A stretch of DNA of 64,000 nucleotides from Acidovorax sp. Leaf160. Its GTDB lineage: Bacteria; Pseudomonadota; Gammaproteobacteria; Burkholderiales; Burkholderiaceae_C. Within the stretch, counting starts at the first letter, position 1. Each line of letters begins with the position of its first letter. This document shows, piece by piece, positions 27,588 through 36,271 of the stretch. Below the pieces are notes generated by a model that saw only the letters and a program-made list of their open reading frames with translations, ran no database searches and was not told where the DNA came from. Location of the stretch: contig NZ_LMOV01000006.1 in assembly GCF_001424265.1 (NCBI RefSeq), positions 26,038 to 90,037 of the forward strand. Reading direction: 5' to 3'. The translations under genes and the position numbers were made by a program.

Positions 27588-29243
27588 ATGAGCGCAGTTA
27601 TCGACAACCATGCACCCGTGGGCGGCCACGTCCATGGCACGCACGACGCCGGCCATGACGACCACCATCACCATGCCACGCCCACCGGCTGGCGGCGCTG
27701 GGTGTTCGCCACCAACCACAAGGACATCGGCACGCTGTACCTGCTGTTCTCGTTCACCATGCTGATGGTGGGCGGGGTGCTGGCGCTGATGATCCGCGCG
27801 GAGCTGTTCCAGCCCGGCCTGCAGATCGTCAACCCCGAGCTCTTCAACCAGCTCACCACCATGCACGGCCTGATCATGGTGTTCGGCGCCATCATGCCGG
27901 CCTTCGTGGGCTTCGCGAACTGGATGATCCCGCTGCAGATCGGCGCGTCCGACATGGCTTTCGCGCGCATGAACAACTTCAGCTTCTGGCTGATGATTCC
28001 CGCGGCGATCACGCTGGTGTCGTCCTTCTTCATGCCCGGCGGCGCACCGGCCGCGGGCTGGACGCTCTATGCCCCGCTCACGCTGCAGATGGGCCCCTCG
28101 ATGGACGCCGGCATCTTCGCCATGCACATCCTGGGCGCCTCGTCGATCATGGGGTCGATCAACATCATCGTCACCATCCTGAACATGCGCGCGCCCGGCA
28201 TGACGCTGATGAAGATGCCCATGTTCGTCTGGACCTGGCTCATCACCGCGTACCTGCTGATCGCCGTCATGCCTGTGCTGGCCGGCGCCATCACCATGAC
28301 GCTGACCGACCGCCACTTCGGCACCAGCTTCTTCAACCCCGCCGGCGGCGGCGATCCGGTGATGTACCAGCACATCTTCTGGTTCTTCGGCCACCCCGAG
28401 GTCTACATCATGATCCTGCCGGCCTTCGGCATCATCAGCCAGATCGTGCCGGCGTTCAGCCGCAAGAAGCTCTTCGGCTACGCCTCCATGGTGTATGCCA
28501 CCTCGTCCATCGCCATCCTGTCGTTCATCGTGTGGGCGCACCACATGTTCACCACGGGCATGCCGGTCACGGGCCAGCTGTTCTTCATGTACGCGACCAT
28601 GCTGATCTCGGTGCCCACGGCCGTGAAGATCTTCAACTGGATCGCCACCATGTGGCGCGGCTCCATGACCTTCGAGACGCCCATGCTGTTCGCCGTGGGC
28701 TTCATCTTCGTGTTCACCATGGGCGGCTTCACCGGGCTGATCCTGTCGATGGCGCCCATCGACATCCAGCTGCAGGACACCTACTACGTGGTGGCCCACT
28801 TCCACTACGTGCTGGTGGCGGGCTCGCTCTTTTCCATGTTCGCGGCCTACTACTACTGGGCGCCGAAGTGGACGGGCGTGATGTATTCCGAGCGCCGGGG
28901 CCAGATCCACTTCTGGGGCTCGCTCATCACCTTCAACATCACCTTCTTCCCGATGCACTTCCTGGGCCTGGCCGGCATGCCCCGCCGCTATGCCGACTAC
29001 CCCATGCAGTTCGCCGACTTCAACATGGTGGCCTCCATCGGCGCGTTCGGCTTCGGCTTCATGCAGGTCTATTTCTTCCTGGCCGTCGTGCTGCCCGCCA
29101 TGCGCGGCAAGGGCGTGCCCGCGCCGCAGCGTCCCTGGGAAGCGGCCGAGGGCCTGGAGTGGGAAGTGCCATCGCCCGCTCCGTTCCACACGTACGAGAC
29201 GCCGCCCAAGCTCGACTCCTCGGCCACGCGGGTCATCGGCTGA
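27588..29243 (+). CDS. ctaD: Cytochrome c oxidase subunit I
   Basis: Catalytic haem-copper subunit (551 residues, 12 membrane helices) holding haem a and the haem a3-CuB centre that reduces oxygen. The CuB ligand region reads WFFGHPEVYIMILPAFG and the next ligands are in WAHHMFTTGMPV; the haem region reads YYVVAHFHYVLVAG. The GHPEVY text, with the tyrosine cross-linked to histidine in characterised enzymes, marks the proton-pumping A-type family. The N-terminus has a His-rich cytoplasmic segment (GHDDHHHHATP). It follows ctaC by 37 bp. Confidence 0.97.
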   Translation: MSAVIDNHAPVGGHVHGTHDAGHDDHHHHATPTGWRRWVFATNHKDIGTLYLLFSFTMLMVGGVLALMIRAELFQPGLQIVNPELFNQLTTMHGLIMVFGAIMPAFVGFANWMIPLQIGASDMAFARMNNFSFWLMIPAAITLVSSFFMPGGAPAAGWTLYAPLTLQMGPSMDAGIFAMHILGASSIMGSINIIVTILNMRAPGMTLMKMPMFVWTWLITAYLLIAVMPVLAGAITMTLTDRHFGTSFFNPAGGGDPVMYQHIFWFFGHPEVYIMILPAFGIISQIVPAFSRKKLFGYASMVYATSSIAILSFIVWAHHMFTTGMPVTGQLFFMYATMLISVPTAVKIFNWIATMWRGSMTFETPMLFAVGFIFVFTMGGFTGLILSMAPIDIQLQDTYYVVAHFHYVLVAGSLFSMFAAYYYWAPKWTGVMYSERRGQIHFWGSLITFNITFFPMHFLGLAGMPRRYADYPMQFADFNMVASIGAFGFGFMQVYFFLAVVLPAMRGKGVPAPQRPWEAAEGLEWEVPSPAPFHTYETPPKLDSSATRVIG

Positions 29244-29260
29244 TCGCGGGAGTGATGCAC

Positions 29261-29371
29261 ATGGCCACGCCCGAGCAGAAGAAGTCCAACCTGCGCATGG
29301 GTCTCATCCTGGCGTCGATAGCGCTCGCGTTCTTCATCGGCTTCATGGTCAAGATGACGTGGTTGCAATGA
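29261..29371 (+). CDS. Cytochrome oxidase small assembly protein (36 residues)
   Basis: A single-helix membrane protein reading MATPEQKKSNLRMGLILASI and then ALAFFIGFMVKMTWLQ. A GGGAG site lies 8 nt before the ATG at 29261; an ATG 6 nt further upstream is too close to that site. Its position between ctaD and ctaG and its helix match the small protein seen at this place in other Betaproteobacteria, where it is usually overlooked. A role in oxidase assembly is inferred from position only. Confidence 0.8.
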   Translation: MATPEQKKSNLRMGLILASIALAFFIGFMVKMTWLQ

Positions 29372-29515
29372 CGCACCCCCTGAGTCGCTGCGCGCCTTCC
29401 CCCTGCAGGGGGACGACGCCCGTGGCCCGGCGAAGCCGGTTCCACGGCGTCTGCTGGCGTGGCCTGCTCCGCGGCCGTCGCACGCAGGAGGCTGCGTGGG
29501 TGCCCCTGACGGTTT
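29372..29515 (+). repeat. Comamonadaceae-type GC-rich intergenic repeat
   Basis: The 172 bp between the small assembly gene and ctaG contain no gene. They read as a mosaic of nested inverted segments, such as CCCCCTGAGTCGCTGCGCG, CTTCCCCCTGCAGGGGGACG and CCCGGCGAAGCCGG. I recall closely similar text as a frequent intergenic repeat in Acidovorax and Delftia genomes, but could not check this. It separates the first two structural genes from ctaG and may weaken or process the transcript. Confidence 0.6.
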
Positions 29516-29543
29516 CCCTCGCGTGCGAAGAAGGGGCGATTCG

Positions 29544-30161
29544 GTGAGCCTGCGCCGCGAGAACTTCAAGATGGTGGGCAAGCTGGCCGTGATCTCGGCC
29601 GGCATGTTCGCCTTCGGCTACGTGCTGATCCCGATCTACAAGCACATCTGCGAGATGACCGGCATCAACATCCTGTCGCTGTCCGAGCGGCAGGTGCCGG
29701 GCAACGGCGTGGCGGGGCGCGATGTGAAGGTGCCCACCAACAGCCAGGTGGACACCAGCCGCACGATCACCGTGGAGTTCGACGCCAACGCGCGCGGCCC
29801 GTGGGACTTCAAGCCCGCGCAGCGGTCGATCCAGGTCCATCCGGGCGAGCTGACCACCGTGATGTACGAGTTCCAGAACATCCAGAACCGCCGCATGGCG
29901 GCCCAGGCCATTCCCAGCTATGCGCCGCGCCAGGCGGCTGCGCATTTCAACAAGCTGGAGTGCTTCTGCTTCAACCAGTACACGCTGGAGCCGGGCGAGA
30001 AAAAGGAGTGGCCGGTGGCCTTCGTCATCGACCCCAAGCTCTCCAAGGACGTGACCACCATCACGCTGTCCTACACCTTCTTCGAGGTGGGCGGCAAGAC
30101 GCCACCCGCCCCGGAGTCCACCGCGGCCCTGCCCGCGACGGCCTTGCCGGCGGGTTCGTGA
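29544..30161 (+). CDS. ctaG: Cytochrome c oxidase assembly protein CtaG (Cox11 type)
   Basis: Copper chaperone (205 residues) that delivers copper to the CuB site of subunit I. One N-terminal membrane helix (LAVISAGMFAFGYVLIPIY) anchors a periplasmic Cox11 domain with the copper motif ECFCFNQYTLEPGEKKEWPV and the conserved ITLSYTFFEV end. The GTG at 29544 gives the usual short cytoplasmic start MSLRRENFKM; extending upstream would read into the intergenic repeat. A proline/alanine-rich tail ends the protein. Confidence 0.92.
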   Translation: MSLRRENFKMVGKLAVISAGMFAFGYVLIPIYKHICEMTGINILSLSERQVPGNGVAGRDVKVPTNSQVDTSRTITVEFDANARGPWDFKPAQRSIQVHPGELTTVMYEFQNIQNRRMAAQAIPSYAPRQAAAHFNKLECFCFNQYTLEPGEKKEWPVAFVIDPKLSKDVTTITLSYTFFEVGGKTPPAPESTAALPATALPAGS

Positions 30162-30171
30162 GCGATGCGCA

Positions 30172-30405
30172 ATGAACGAGCAGCGCCCGCCGCCTCCCCC
30201 CGTCGGCCCCACACGCCGCAGCGGCTCGCTGCCGCGCACCATCCGCGCGGTGGCGTGGTCGCTCATCGGGCTGCGCAAGGGCGCCGAGTACGAACAGGAC
30301 CTGCAGAAGATCAACCCCGTGCATCTCTTCATCGTCGGCCTGTTGGCGGTGTTCCTGCTGGTGGGGCTGCTGATTTTGCTGGTCAACTGGGTGGTGCGGG
30401 CATGA
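30172..30405 (+). CDS. DUF2970 small membrane protein
   Basis: A 77-residue protein with a proline-rich cytoplasmic N-terminus and one membrane helix (LFIVGLLAVFLLVGLLILLV). The WSLIGLRKGAEYEQDLQKINPVH segment is typical of DUF2970, a family found almost always inside cytochrome oxidase operons of Betaproteobacteria. It follows ctaG by 10 bp and precedes ctaE. The function is unknown; context suggests a role in oxidase assembly or stability. Confidence 0.85.
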   Translation: MNEQRPPPPPVGPTRRSGSLPRTIRAVAWSLIGLRKGAEYEQDLQKINPVHLFIVGLLAVFLLVGLLILLVNWVVRA

Positions 30406-30513
30406 CGGTGGCTGGCCATTTCGCCGGGGGCCGACAGGCTGGCCACCCGGCCCGCATCTTCCAGAAGACCTGTGGCAGGTCCAACAACAACGATTCGAGA
30501 CTGAGGAGCTGAC

Positions 30514-31413
30514 ATGAGCGCATCCACCCACGGCACCACGCCCGCGACGCCCGCCACGCCGTATTACTACGTCCCCGCCGAGTCGCGCCACCCGGTGCTG
30601 GCGGCGGCGGGGCTGTTCTTCGTGATCCTGGGCGCGGCCCAGTGGATCAACGGCCACGACTGGGGCAAGTATTCGCTGGCGCTCGGGCTGGTCTGGTGGC
30701 TCTTCGTGCTCTACCAGTGGTTCCGCGATTCGGTGCACGAGAGCGAAGCCGGCCTCTACGGGCACAAGATCGATCTGTCGTACCGCTGGAGCATGAGCTG
30801 GTTCATCTTCTCGGAAGTGATGTTCTTCGGCGCGTTCTTCACCGCCCTCTGGTGGGCACGCGCGCATTCGATTCCGGCGCTGGGCAGCCTGGACAACGCC
30901 TTGCTCTGGCCCGACTTCAAGGCGGTCTGGCCCAGCATGGCAGCCGGCGCCACCGCCTCGCCCGCCGGCATCGTCGAGCCGTTCCAGACCGTGGGTCCGT
31001 TCTGGCTGCCCACCATCAACACCGCGCTGCTGCTGACCTCCGGCGTGACGCTGACCATCGCCCACCACGCGCTGCGGGAAGGCCACCGCGCCCGCACCGT
31101 CGCCTTCATGTGGGCCACCGTGCTGCTCGGCTTCGTGTTCCTGTGCGTGCAGGGCTACGAGTACTACCACCTCTACAACGACCTGAACCTGAAGCTCAAC
31201 TCGGGCGTGTTCGGCTCCACCTTCTTCATGCTGACCGGCTTCCACGGCTTCCACGTGTTCATCGGCATGCTGATGCTGCTGTTCATCACGCTGCGGCTGC
31301 AAAAGGGCCACTTCACGGCAGAACGCCACTTCGGTTTCGAGGGGGCCGCCTGGTACTGGCACTTCGTGGACGTGGTGTGGCTGGGCCTTTACGTGCTGGT
31401 GTACTGGTTCTGA
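30514..31413 (+). CDS. ctaE: Cytochrome c oxidase subunit III
   Basis: Subunit III (299 residues, seven membrane helices), which stabilises the oxidase core. Signature segments are WSMSWFIFSEVMFFGAFFTA, the lipid-binding HHALREGHRARTVAF region and FFMLTGFHGFHVFIGMLML, ending FVDVVWLGLYVLVYWF, the canonical C-terminus. A short strong hairpin follows 23 bp after the stop. Confidence 0.97.
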   Translation: MSASTHGTTPATPATPYYYVPAESRHPVLAAAGLFFVILGAAQWINGHDWGKYSLALGLVWWLFVLYQWFRDSVHESEAGLYGHKIDLSYRWSMSWFIFSEVMFFGAFFTALWWARAHSIPALGSLDNALLWPDFKAVWPSMAAGATASPAGIVEPFQTVGPFWLPTINTALLLTSGVTLTIAHHALREGHRARTVAFMWATVLLGFVFLCVQGYEYYHLYNDLNLKLNSGVFGSTFFMLTGFHGFHVFIGMLMLLFITLRLQKGHFTAERHFGFEGAAWYWHFVDVVWLGLYVLVYWF

Positions 31414-31426
31414 GCGACCCTTTCTC

Positions 31427-31464
31427 CCATGAAACAAGCGCCTTCAGGCGCTTTTTTCATGGGC
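31427..31464. terminator. Bidirectional terminator after ctaE
   Basis: The stem AAGCGCC-TTCA-GGCGCTT with a following T-run (31436-31457) is extended by an outer CCCATGAAA/TTTCATGGG pair. It lies between the plus-strand ctaE and a minus-strand gene ending at 31505 and can stop transcription from both. Confidence 0.85.
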
Positions 31465-31504
31465 GAGAGAAAACGAACGGTGCGGGCCTGGCCGCCGGCC
31501 CGCC

Positions 31505-31729
31505 TCAGCGGGGCGACGCCGGCAGGCCGGTGGGCTGCATGTAGCCCAGCTTCCACGCCGCGATCAGGCTGAGGAAGAGCACAATCGACAGCGCCACGCG
31601 CAGCGCCAGCGCTCCGGCCATGCGGCCACCGCGCGTCTTGTCGTCCCGGCCGTTGCGCATCATGAAGAACAACGCGGAACCGAGACTCGCCAGAATGCCG
31701 AGAAAAGCCAGCACCACTACGTATCGCAT
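31505..31729 (-). CDS. Twin-helix small membrane protein (DUF2909-like)
   Basis: A 74-residue protein with two membrane helices (VVVLAFLGILASLGSALFFM and LALRVALSIVLFLSLIAAW) joined by a short basic loop (MMRNGRDDKTRGGR). This is the DUF2909 'twin transmembrane' pattern commonly found between ctaE and surf1, on the opposite strand, in Burkholderiales. The start at 31729 begins directly with the first helix. Function unknown; association with oxidase assembly is inferred from position. It is divergent from surf1 with only 15 bp between start codons. Confidence 0.8.
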   Translation of the reverse strand: MRYVVVLAFLGILASLGSALFFMMRNGRDDKTRGGRMAGALALRVALSIVLFLSLIAAWKLGYMQPTGLPASPR

Positions 31730-31744
31730 GCAGGGCATTATCCA

Positions 31745-32596
31745 GTGAACGTCGCCCAACGCACAGGGGGCGCACGGCTCGGCGCCCGTTTCTGGATCAT
31801 CGCCGTGGCAGCCCTCGCCGCCGTGGTGCTGACCGCGTCACTCGGCCGGTGGCAGCTGTCCCGTGCGGCGCAGAAAGAGGCGCTGCAGGCCGCCATGGAC
31901 GAGCGGGCCGCCCAACCGCCCGTGGGCGGGTCGGCCATCGCTGCCGCGGCCGGGGCTGCCACGGCGCCTGCCGGGCCCCCCGAGGCTGCCGCTGCCACGG
32001 CGGACCGCGTCCAGCCGCTGCTGCACCGCACTGCCGTGCTGCGTGGCCACTGGGTCACCGATGCCACCGTGTTCCTCGACAACCGCCAGCTGCAGGGCCG
32101 CCCCGGTTTCTTCGTGCTGACGCCACTGCGGCTGTCGGCCGACCCCGCCATCGCCGTGGTCGTGCAGCGCGGCTGGGTGCCGCGCGATTTCCAGGACCGG
32201 ACCCGCTTGCCCCAGGTTGCCACGCCCGCCGGCGAGGTGAAGGTCACCGGGCGCATCGCGCCGCCGCCGTCCCGCCTTTACGAGCCCGGTGGAGCCGGCG
32301 CGGCCGAGGGGTCTTCCCGCATCCGGCAAAATCTGGACCTGGCCGCCTATGGTGCCGAACACCGCTTGGTGCTGGCGCCGCTTTCGCTGTGGCAGACCGG
32401 CGATGGCGGCGGCGACGATGCCGGCCCGCAGGGGCTGCGGCGCGACTGGCCCGCCATCGACAGCGGCGTCGCCAAGCATTACGGCTACGCATTCCAATGG
32501 TTCGGGCTCAGCGGCCTGGTGGTGATCCTCTATGTCTGGTTCCAAATCGTCCGACGCTTCCTTCGCCCACGCGGCGAGCCATCCGCCTGCCCCTGA
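31745..32596 (+). CDS. SURF1-family oxidase assembly protein
   Basis: Protein of 283 residues with the SURF1 layout of two membrane helices flanking a periplasmic domain. Helix 1 is FWIIAVAALAAVVLTASLG, directly followed by the family text RWQLSRAAQKEAL. The domain contains GHWVTDATVFLDNRQLQGRP and VVVQRGWVPRDFQDRT, and helix 2 is [24 protein letters not shown]1 helps insert haem a into subunit I. The start is GTG at 31745. An Ala/Pro-rich insert follows residue 55. Its 3' end overlaps the next gene by 65 bp in a different frame. Confidence 0.9.
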   Translation: MNVAQRTGGARLGARFWIIAVAALAAVVLTASLGRWQLSRAAQKEALQAAMDERAAQPPVGGSAIAAAAGAATAPAGPPEAAAATADRVQPLLHRTAVLRGHWVTDATVFLDNRQLQGRPGFFVLTPLRLSADPAIAVVVQRGWVPRDFQDRTRLPQVATPAGEVKVTGRIAPPPSRLYEPGGAGAAEGSSRIRQNLDLAAYGAEHRLVLAPLSLWQTGDGGGDDAGPQGLRRDWPAIDSGVAKHYGYAFQWFGLSGLVVILYVWFQIVRRFLRPRGEPSACP

Positions 32597-33296
32597 GGCG
32601 GCGGGCGAAGCGCACCCGCTCGGGCTGACCGTGCACAGCCTGCCAGGCACGGCGGCGGCGCTGGACGAGGCCGAGCAGTCGCGCAAGGGCCGCTGGAAGA
32701 TGATCGGCGTGATGCTGGTCTGCGCGGCGCCTGTCGTCGCCTCGTACTTCACCTACTACGTGCTGCGCCCCGAGGGCCGCCGCAACTACGGCGAACTGAT
32801 CGAACCGCAGCGCGCCGTGCCGGAGCAGTCCCCCGTCACCGCGCTGGACGGCCGCCCCGCTGGCGTGCTGGGCCAGCTCAAGGGGCAGTGGCTGATCGTG
32901 AGCGTGGCGCCAGGCGCCTGTGCCGAGGCCTGTCGCAACCATCTTTACCTGCAGCGCCAGCTGCGCGAGAGCCTGGGCAAGGAAAAGGCCCGCATGGACT
33001 GGGTCTGGCTGGTGTCCGATACCGCTCCCGCGCCGGCCGACATCGCCCCCGGTCTGCAGACCGCGACGGTGCTGCGCGCCGACCCGGCCGCGCTGGCGCA
33101 GTGGCTGGCGCCCGCGCCGGGCCAGGCGCTGGCCGACCACCTCTACGTGGTCGACCCCATGGGCCACTGGATGATGCGCTTTCCCGCCGGCATGGACCGT
33201 GCCGGCGCCGCCAAGGCCAAGCGCGACATCGACCGCCTGCTGCGGGCATCGTCGTCCTGGGACCAGGCCGGCCGCGCGGAGGCGACCCGCCCATGA
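32532..33296 (+). CDS. Membrane-anchored CxxxC protein of the oxidase assembly cluster
   Basis: A 254-residue protein with one N-terminal membrane helix ([20 protein letters not shown]) and a periplasmic domain that looks thioredoxin-like: [20 protein letters not shown] has cysteines at 130 and 134 with the C-x3-C spacing of SCO copper proteins, and the fold continues to [18 protein letters not shown]. It occupies the position between surf1 and ctaA seen in many Burkholderiales, where it is left hypothetical. A copper or thiol role in oxidase assembly is inferred. The first 22 codons overlap surf1; a start further in is possible. Confidence 0.75.
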   Translation: MSGSKSSDASFAHAASHPPAPEAAGEAHPLGLTVHSLPGTAAALDEAEQSRKGRWKMIGVMLVCAAPVVASYFTYYVLRPEGRRNYGELIEPQRAVPEQSPVTALDGRPAGVLGQLKGQWLIVSVAPGACAEACRNHLYLQRQLRESLGKEKARMDWVWLVSDTAPAPADIAPGLQTATVLRADPAALAQWLAPAPGQALADHLYVVDPMGHWMMRFPAGMDRAGAAKAKRDIDRLLRASSSWDQAGRAEATRP

Positions 33297-34519
33297 CCGA
33301 TGCCCAGCCGCTTTACGACCTGGCGCCGCTCTTGCGCCTGATGCTCCTGGGCGCTGTCATCGCCCTGGGGCCGCTCGCCTGGGTGTGGCTGCGCAACCGC
33401 CGCAGCACGCCGCTGCGCCGGCTGCAGGCGCTCACCGTGCTGACGCTGTTCCTCACTTTCGATCTGGTGCTGTTCGGCGCCTTCACCCGCTTGACCGATT
33501 CCGGCCTGGGCTGCCCCGACTGGCCGGGCTGCTACGGCAATGCGAGCCCCGTGGGGGCGCATGCGGAAATCTCGGCCGCCCAGCAGGCCATGCCCACCGG
33601 CCCGGTCACCCACGGCAAGGCCTGGGTGGAGATGATCCACCGCTACCTCGCCACCGGGGTCGGCGTGCTCATCATCGTGCTCACCGTCGGGGCCTGGCGG
33701 CAGCAGCGCGCCGCCCGCCGTGCGAACGGCCCGCCGCCGCCGCCGCTCAGCGCCTGGTGGCCCACCGCCACGCTCGTCTGGGTCTGCCTGCAGGGCGCGT
33801 TCGGCGCGCTCACCGTCACGATGAAGCTGTTTCCAGCCATCGTCACGCTGCATCTGATCGGGGGCCTGGTGCTGCTGGCCCTGCTGTGCGTGCAGGCCGT
33901 GCGGCAGACGCAGGCGGCGCTGGGCACGTCGCCCGCGCCGCTGCGGCCTGTGCTGCGCCGCCTGCTGTGGGCCACGCTGGCGCTGGTGACGCTGCAGGTG
34001 GTGCTGGGCGGCTGGGTGAGCACCAACTACGCCGTGCTGGCCTGCACCACCTTCCCCACCTGCCAGGGCAGCTGGTGGCCCGACATGGACTTTGCGCACG
34101 CGTTCCAGGTCTGGCGTCCACTGGGGCTGCTGCAGGACGGCTCCAGCATCAGCTTCGCCGGGCTCACCGCCATCCATTACATCCACCGGCTGGCGGCCTA
34201 TGTCGTGCTGGCCACGCTGGCCTGGCTGGTCTGGCGCCTGCGCCGCGACCAGGTGCTGCGGGCGCCGGCCCGCTGGCTGGCGGCGCTGGCGCTGCTGCAA
34301 TTCGCCACGGGCCTGTCCAACGTGGTGCTGGACTGGCCCCTGGTGGCCGCCGTACTCCACACCGGCGGCGCCGCCGCGCTGATCGTGGTGCTGACCTGGG
34401 CGCTGAGCGCCAGCCGCACCCAGGGCGCCTGGGCCACCGGTCTTCCTTCACCCTCCGGCGCGGACACCGCGCCCGGGCGGACCACAACGTCCACCCACGC
34501 CCCGAGAGCTTCCGCATGA
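33293..34519 (+). CDS. ctaA: Haem A synthase CtaA (COX15)
   Basis: Integral membrane enzyme (408 residues, eight helices) that oxidises the C8 methyl of haem O to make haem A. The duplicated four-helix halves show [20 protein letters not shown] and [20 protein letters not shown], each with the conserved cysteine-containing loops. Haem-ligand histidines lie in [32 protein letters not shown] and [11 protein letters not shown]. It starts in a 4-nt ATGA overlap with the CxxxC gene and overlaps ctaB the same way, so the three are translationally coupled. Confidence 0.95.
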   Translation: MTDAQPLYDLAPLLRLMLLGAVIALGPLAWVWLRNRRSTPLRRLQALTVLTLFLTFDLVLFGAFTRLTDSGLGCPDWPGCYGNASPVGAHAEISAAQQAMPTGPVTHGKAWVEMIHRYLATGVGVLIIVLTVGAWRQQRAARRANGPPPPPLSAWWPTATLVWVCLQGAFGALTVTMKLFPAIVTLHLIGGLVLLALLCVQAVRQTQAALGTSPAPLRPVLRRLLWATLALVTLQVVLGGWVSTNYAVLACTTFPTCQGSWWPDMDFAHAFQVWRPLGLLQDGSSISFAGLTAIHYIHRLAAYVVLATLAWLVWRLRRDQVLRAPARWLAALALLQFATGLSNVVLDWPLVAAVLHTGGAAALIVVLTWALSASRTQGAWATGLPSPSGADTAPGRTTTSTHAPRASA

Positions 34520-35436
34520 GTGCAGCCCCCGCCCCCGCGCCCGCCGCGCCGCCGGCGATCACCCTGACGTCGCGCTGGTCGCAGTTCTACGCGCTGACCA
34601 AGCCGCGCGTCGTGCAGCTGATTGTCTTTTGTGCCTTCATCGGCATGGTGCTGGCCGTGCCCGGCCTGCCGGACGCCGGCCAGTGGACACGCATGGCGCT
34701 GGCCTCGGCCGGCATCTGGCTGGTGGCGGGCGCCGCCGCGGCGTTCAATTGCGTGGTGGAGCAGGGCATCGACGCACGCATGAAGCGCACCGCCTGGCGG
34801 CCCACCGCCAAGGGGGAGCTGTCGAACACGCAGACGCTGCTGTTCTCCGCGGCGCTGTGCGCGGCGGGCTCGGCGCTGCTCTACGTGATGGTCAACCCGC
34901 TGACCATGTGGCTCACCTTCGCCACCTTCGTGGGCTACGCAGTGATCTACACCGTGGTGCTCAAGCCGCTCACGCCGCAGAACATCGTCATCGGCGGCGC
35001 CTCCGGCGCCATGCCGCCGGTGCTGGGCTGGGCCGCGATGACGGGCGAGGTCAGCCCGGAAGCGCTGATCCTCTTTCTCATCATCTTCCTGTGGACGCCG
35101 CCGCATTTCTGGGCGCTGGCGCTCTACCGGGTGGAGGACTACCGCCGCGCCGGCCTGCCCATGCTGCCCGTCACGCACGGCAACGAATTCACGCGCCTGC
35201 AGGTGTTCCTCTACACGCTGATCCTTTTCGCGGGCTGCCTGATGCCCTTCGTTTACGGCATGAGTTCCTGGATCTACCTGGCTGCCGCCGTGGTGCTGGG
35301 CCTGGGCTTCTGCGGCTACGGCTTCGCGCTGTGGCGCAACTACTCCGACGCGCTGGCGCGCAAGACCTTCCGTTTCTCGCTGATCCACCTGAGCCTGCTG
35401 TTCGCGGCGCTGCTGGTGGACCACTACGTGCTCTAA
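34516..35436 (+). CDS. ctaB: Protohaem IX farnesyltransferase (haem O synthase) CtaB
   Basis: UbiA-fold prenyltransferase (306 residues, about nine helices) that adds farnesyl to haem B to make haem O, the substrate of CtaA. The first aspartate-rich site region reads [20 protein letters not shown] and the second [20 protein letters not shown]. The N-terminus [20 protein letters not shown] is diagnostic. Start overlaps the ctaA stop by 4 nt. Its stop codon touches the first arm of the inverted repeat that follows. Confidence 0.96.
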   Translation: MSAAPAPAPAAPPAITLTSRWSQFYALTKPRVVQLIVFCAFIGMVLAVPGLPDAGQWTRMALASAGIWLVAGAAAAFNCVVEQGIDARMKRTAWRPTAKGELSNTQTLLFSAALCAAGSALLYVMVNPLTMWLTFATFVGYAVIYTVVLKPLTPQNIVIGGASGAMPPVLGWAAMTGEVSPEALILFLIIFLWTPPHFWALALYRVEDYRRAGLPMLPVTHGNEFTRLQVFLYTLILFAGCLMPFVYGMSSWIYLAAAVVLGLGFCGYGFALWRNYSDALARKTFRFSLIHLSLLFAALLVDHYVL

Positions 35437-35640
35437 GAACGTGTTTACGATCCCCTGCGAGATCGTAAACACGTTCTAAGAAGCTGTGAACGAACCCGTC
35501 ATGGCTTCTCGTACCGCAAAAAAACGCCCCTTCGGCGTTGCAAATGCTCGCCATAGCCCGAGCTATGGCTGCGTTTTGCGCCTTGACGGGACGCGTTTGT
35601 GCGGCCCGCTCGGGCGCGCCGGATTCACTCACACCTTCTG
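35436..35640 (+). repeat. Composite intergenic repeat after ctaB
   Basis: A 17-bp perfect inverted repeat (AGAACGTGTTTACGATC at 35436-35452 and its complement at 35461-35477, loop 8) is followed by a segment with AAAAAAACGCCCCTTCGGCG and the palindrome GCCATAGC-CCGA-GCTATGGC (35550-35569). The first hairpin begins in the ctaB stop codon and can act as its terminator. The composite resembles repeats I recall from Acidovorax genomes; this needs checking. No gene is present. Confidence 0.75.
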
Positions 35641-35644
35641 ACCC

Positions 35645-36271
35645 ATGAAAAAACGCAATGCTCTTCGACTGATAGCGGCCGGCGCCCTGTACATGGGGGC
35701 TGGCGGCCTGCTGGCCGCCTGCTCCAAGCCGGAGCCGAAAACCGTGTTCCGGGGCGTGGACGTCACCGGCGCCGAATACGCCCGCGACTTCCAGCTGCCC
35801 GACCAGAACGGCCAGGTCCGCAGCCTGAAGGACTTCGCCGGCAAGGTGGTGGTGGTGTTCTTCGGCTACACGCAATGCCCTGACGTGTGCCCCACCTCGA
35901 TGGTGGAGCTGGCCGAGGTCAAGCGATCGCTGGGCGCCCAGGGCGAGCGCCTGCAGGGCATCTTCATCACGGTCGATCCGGAGCGGGACACGCCCGAGGT
36001 GCTGCGCGCCTACATGGCCAATTTCGACCCCGGATTCCTGGCGCTGCGCGGCTCGCCCGAGCAGCTGGCCGCCGTCGCCAAGGACTTCAAGGTCTACTAC
36101 AAGAAGGTCGATGGCCAGACCCCCACCAGCTACACGCTGGACCATTCCGCCGGCAGCTACGTGTACGACCCGCAGGGCCGGCTGCGCGTGTACAACCGCT
36201 ACGGCAGCGGTGCGCAGGCGCTCGCGGCCGACGTGCAGGCACTGCTGAACGAGCCCGCCAAGCCGGCCTGA
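35645..36271 (+). CDS. SCO1/SenC-family copper chaperone lipoprotein
   Basis: Thioredoxin-fold copper protein (208 residues) that supplies copper to the CuA site of subunit II. The leader ends in the lipobox LLAAC, so the mature protein is probably a periplasmic lipoprotein. The copper site is CPDVC (C78 and C82 in FFGYTQCPDVCPTSM) with the later ligand histidine in YTLDHSAGSYVYD. The motif FITVDPERDTPEVLRAYM is typical. It closes the oxidase assembly set and overlaps the convergent FNR-like gene by 73 bp at its 3' end. Confidence 0.93.
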   Translation: MKKRNALRLIAAGALYMGAGGLLAACSKPEPKTVFRGVDVTGAEYARDFQLPDQNGQVRSLKDFAGKVVVVFFGYTQCPDVCPTSMVELAEVKRSLGAQGERLQGIFITVDPERDTPEVLRAYMANFDPGFLALRGSPEQLAAVAKDFKVYYKKVDGQTPTSYTLDHSAGSYVYDPQGRLRVYNRYGSGAQALAADVQALLNEPAKPA

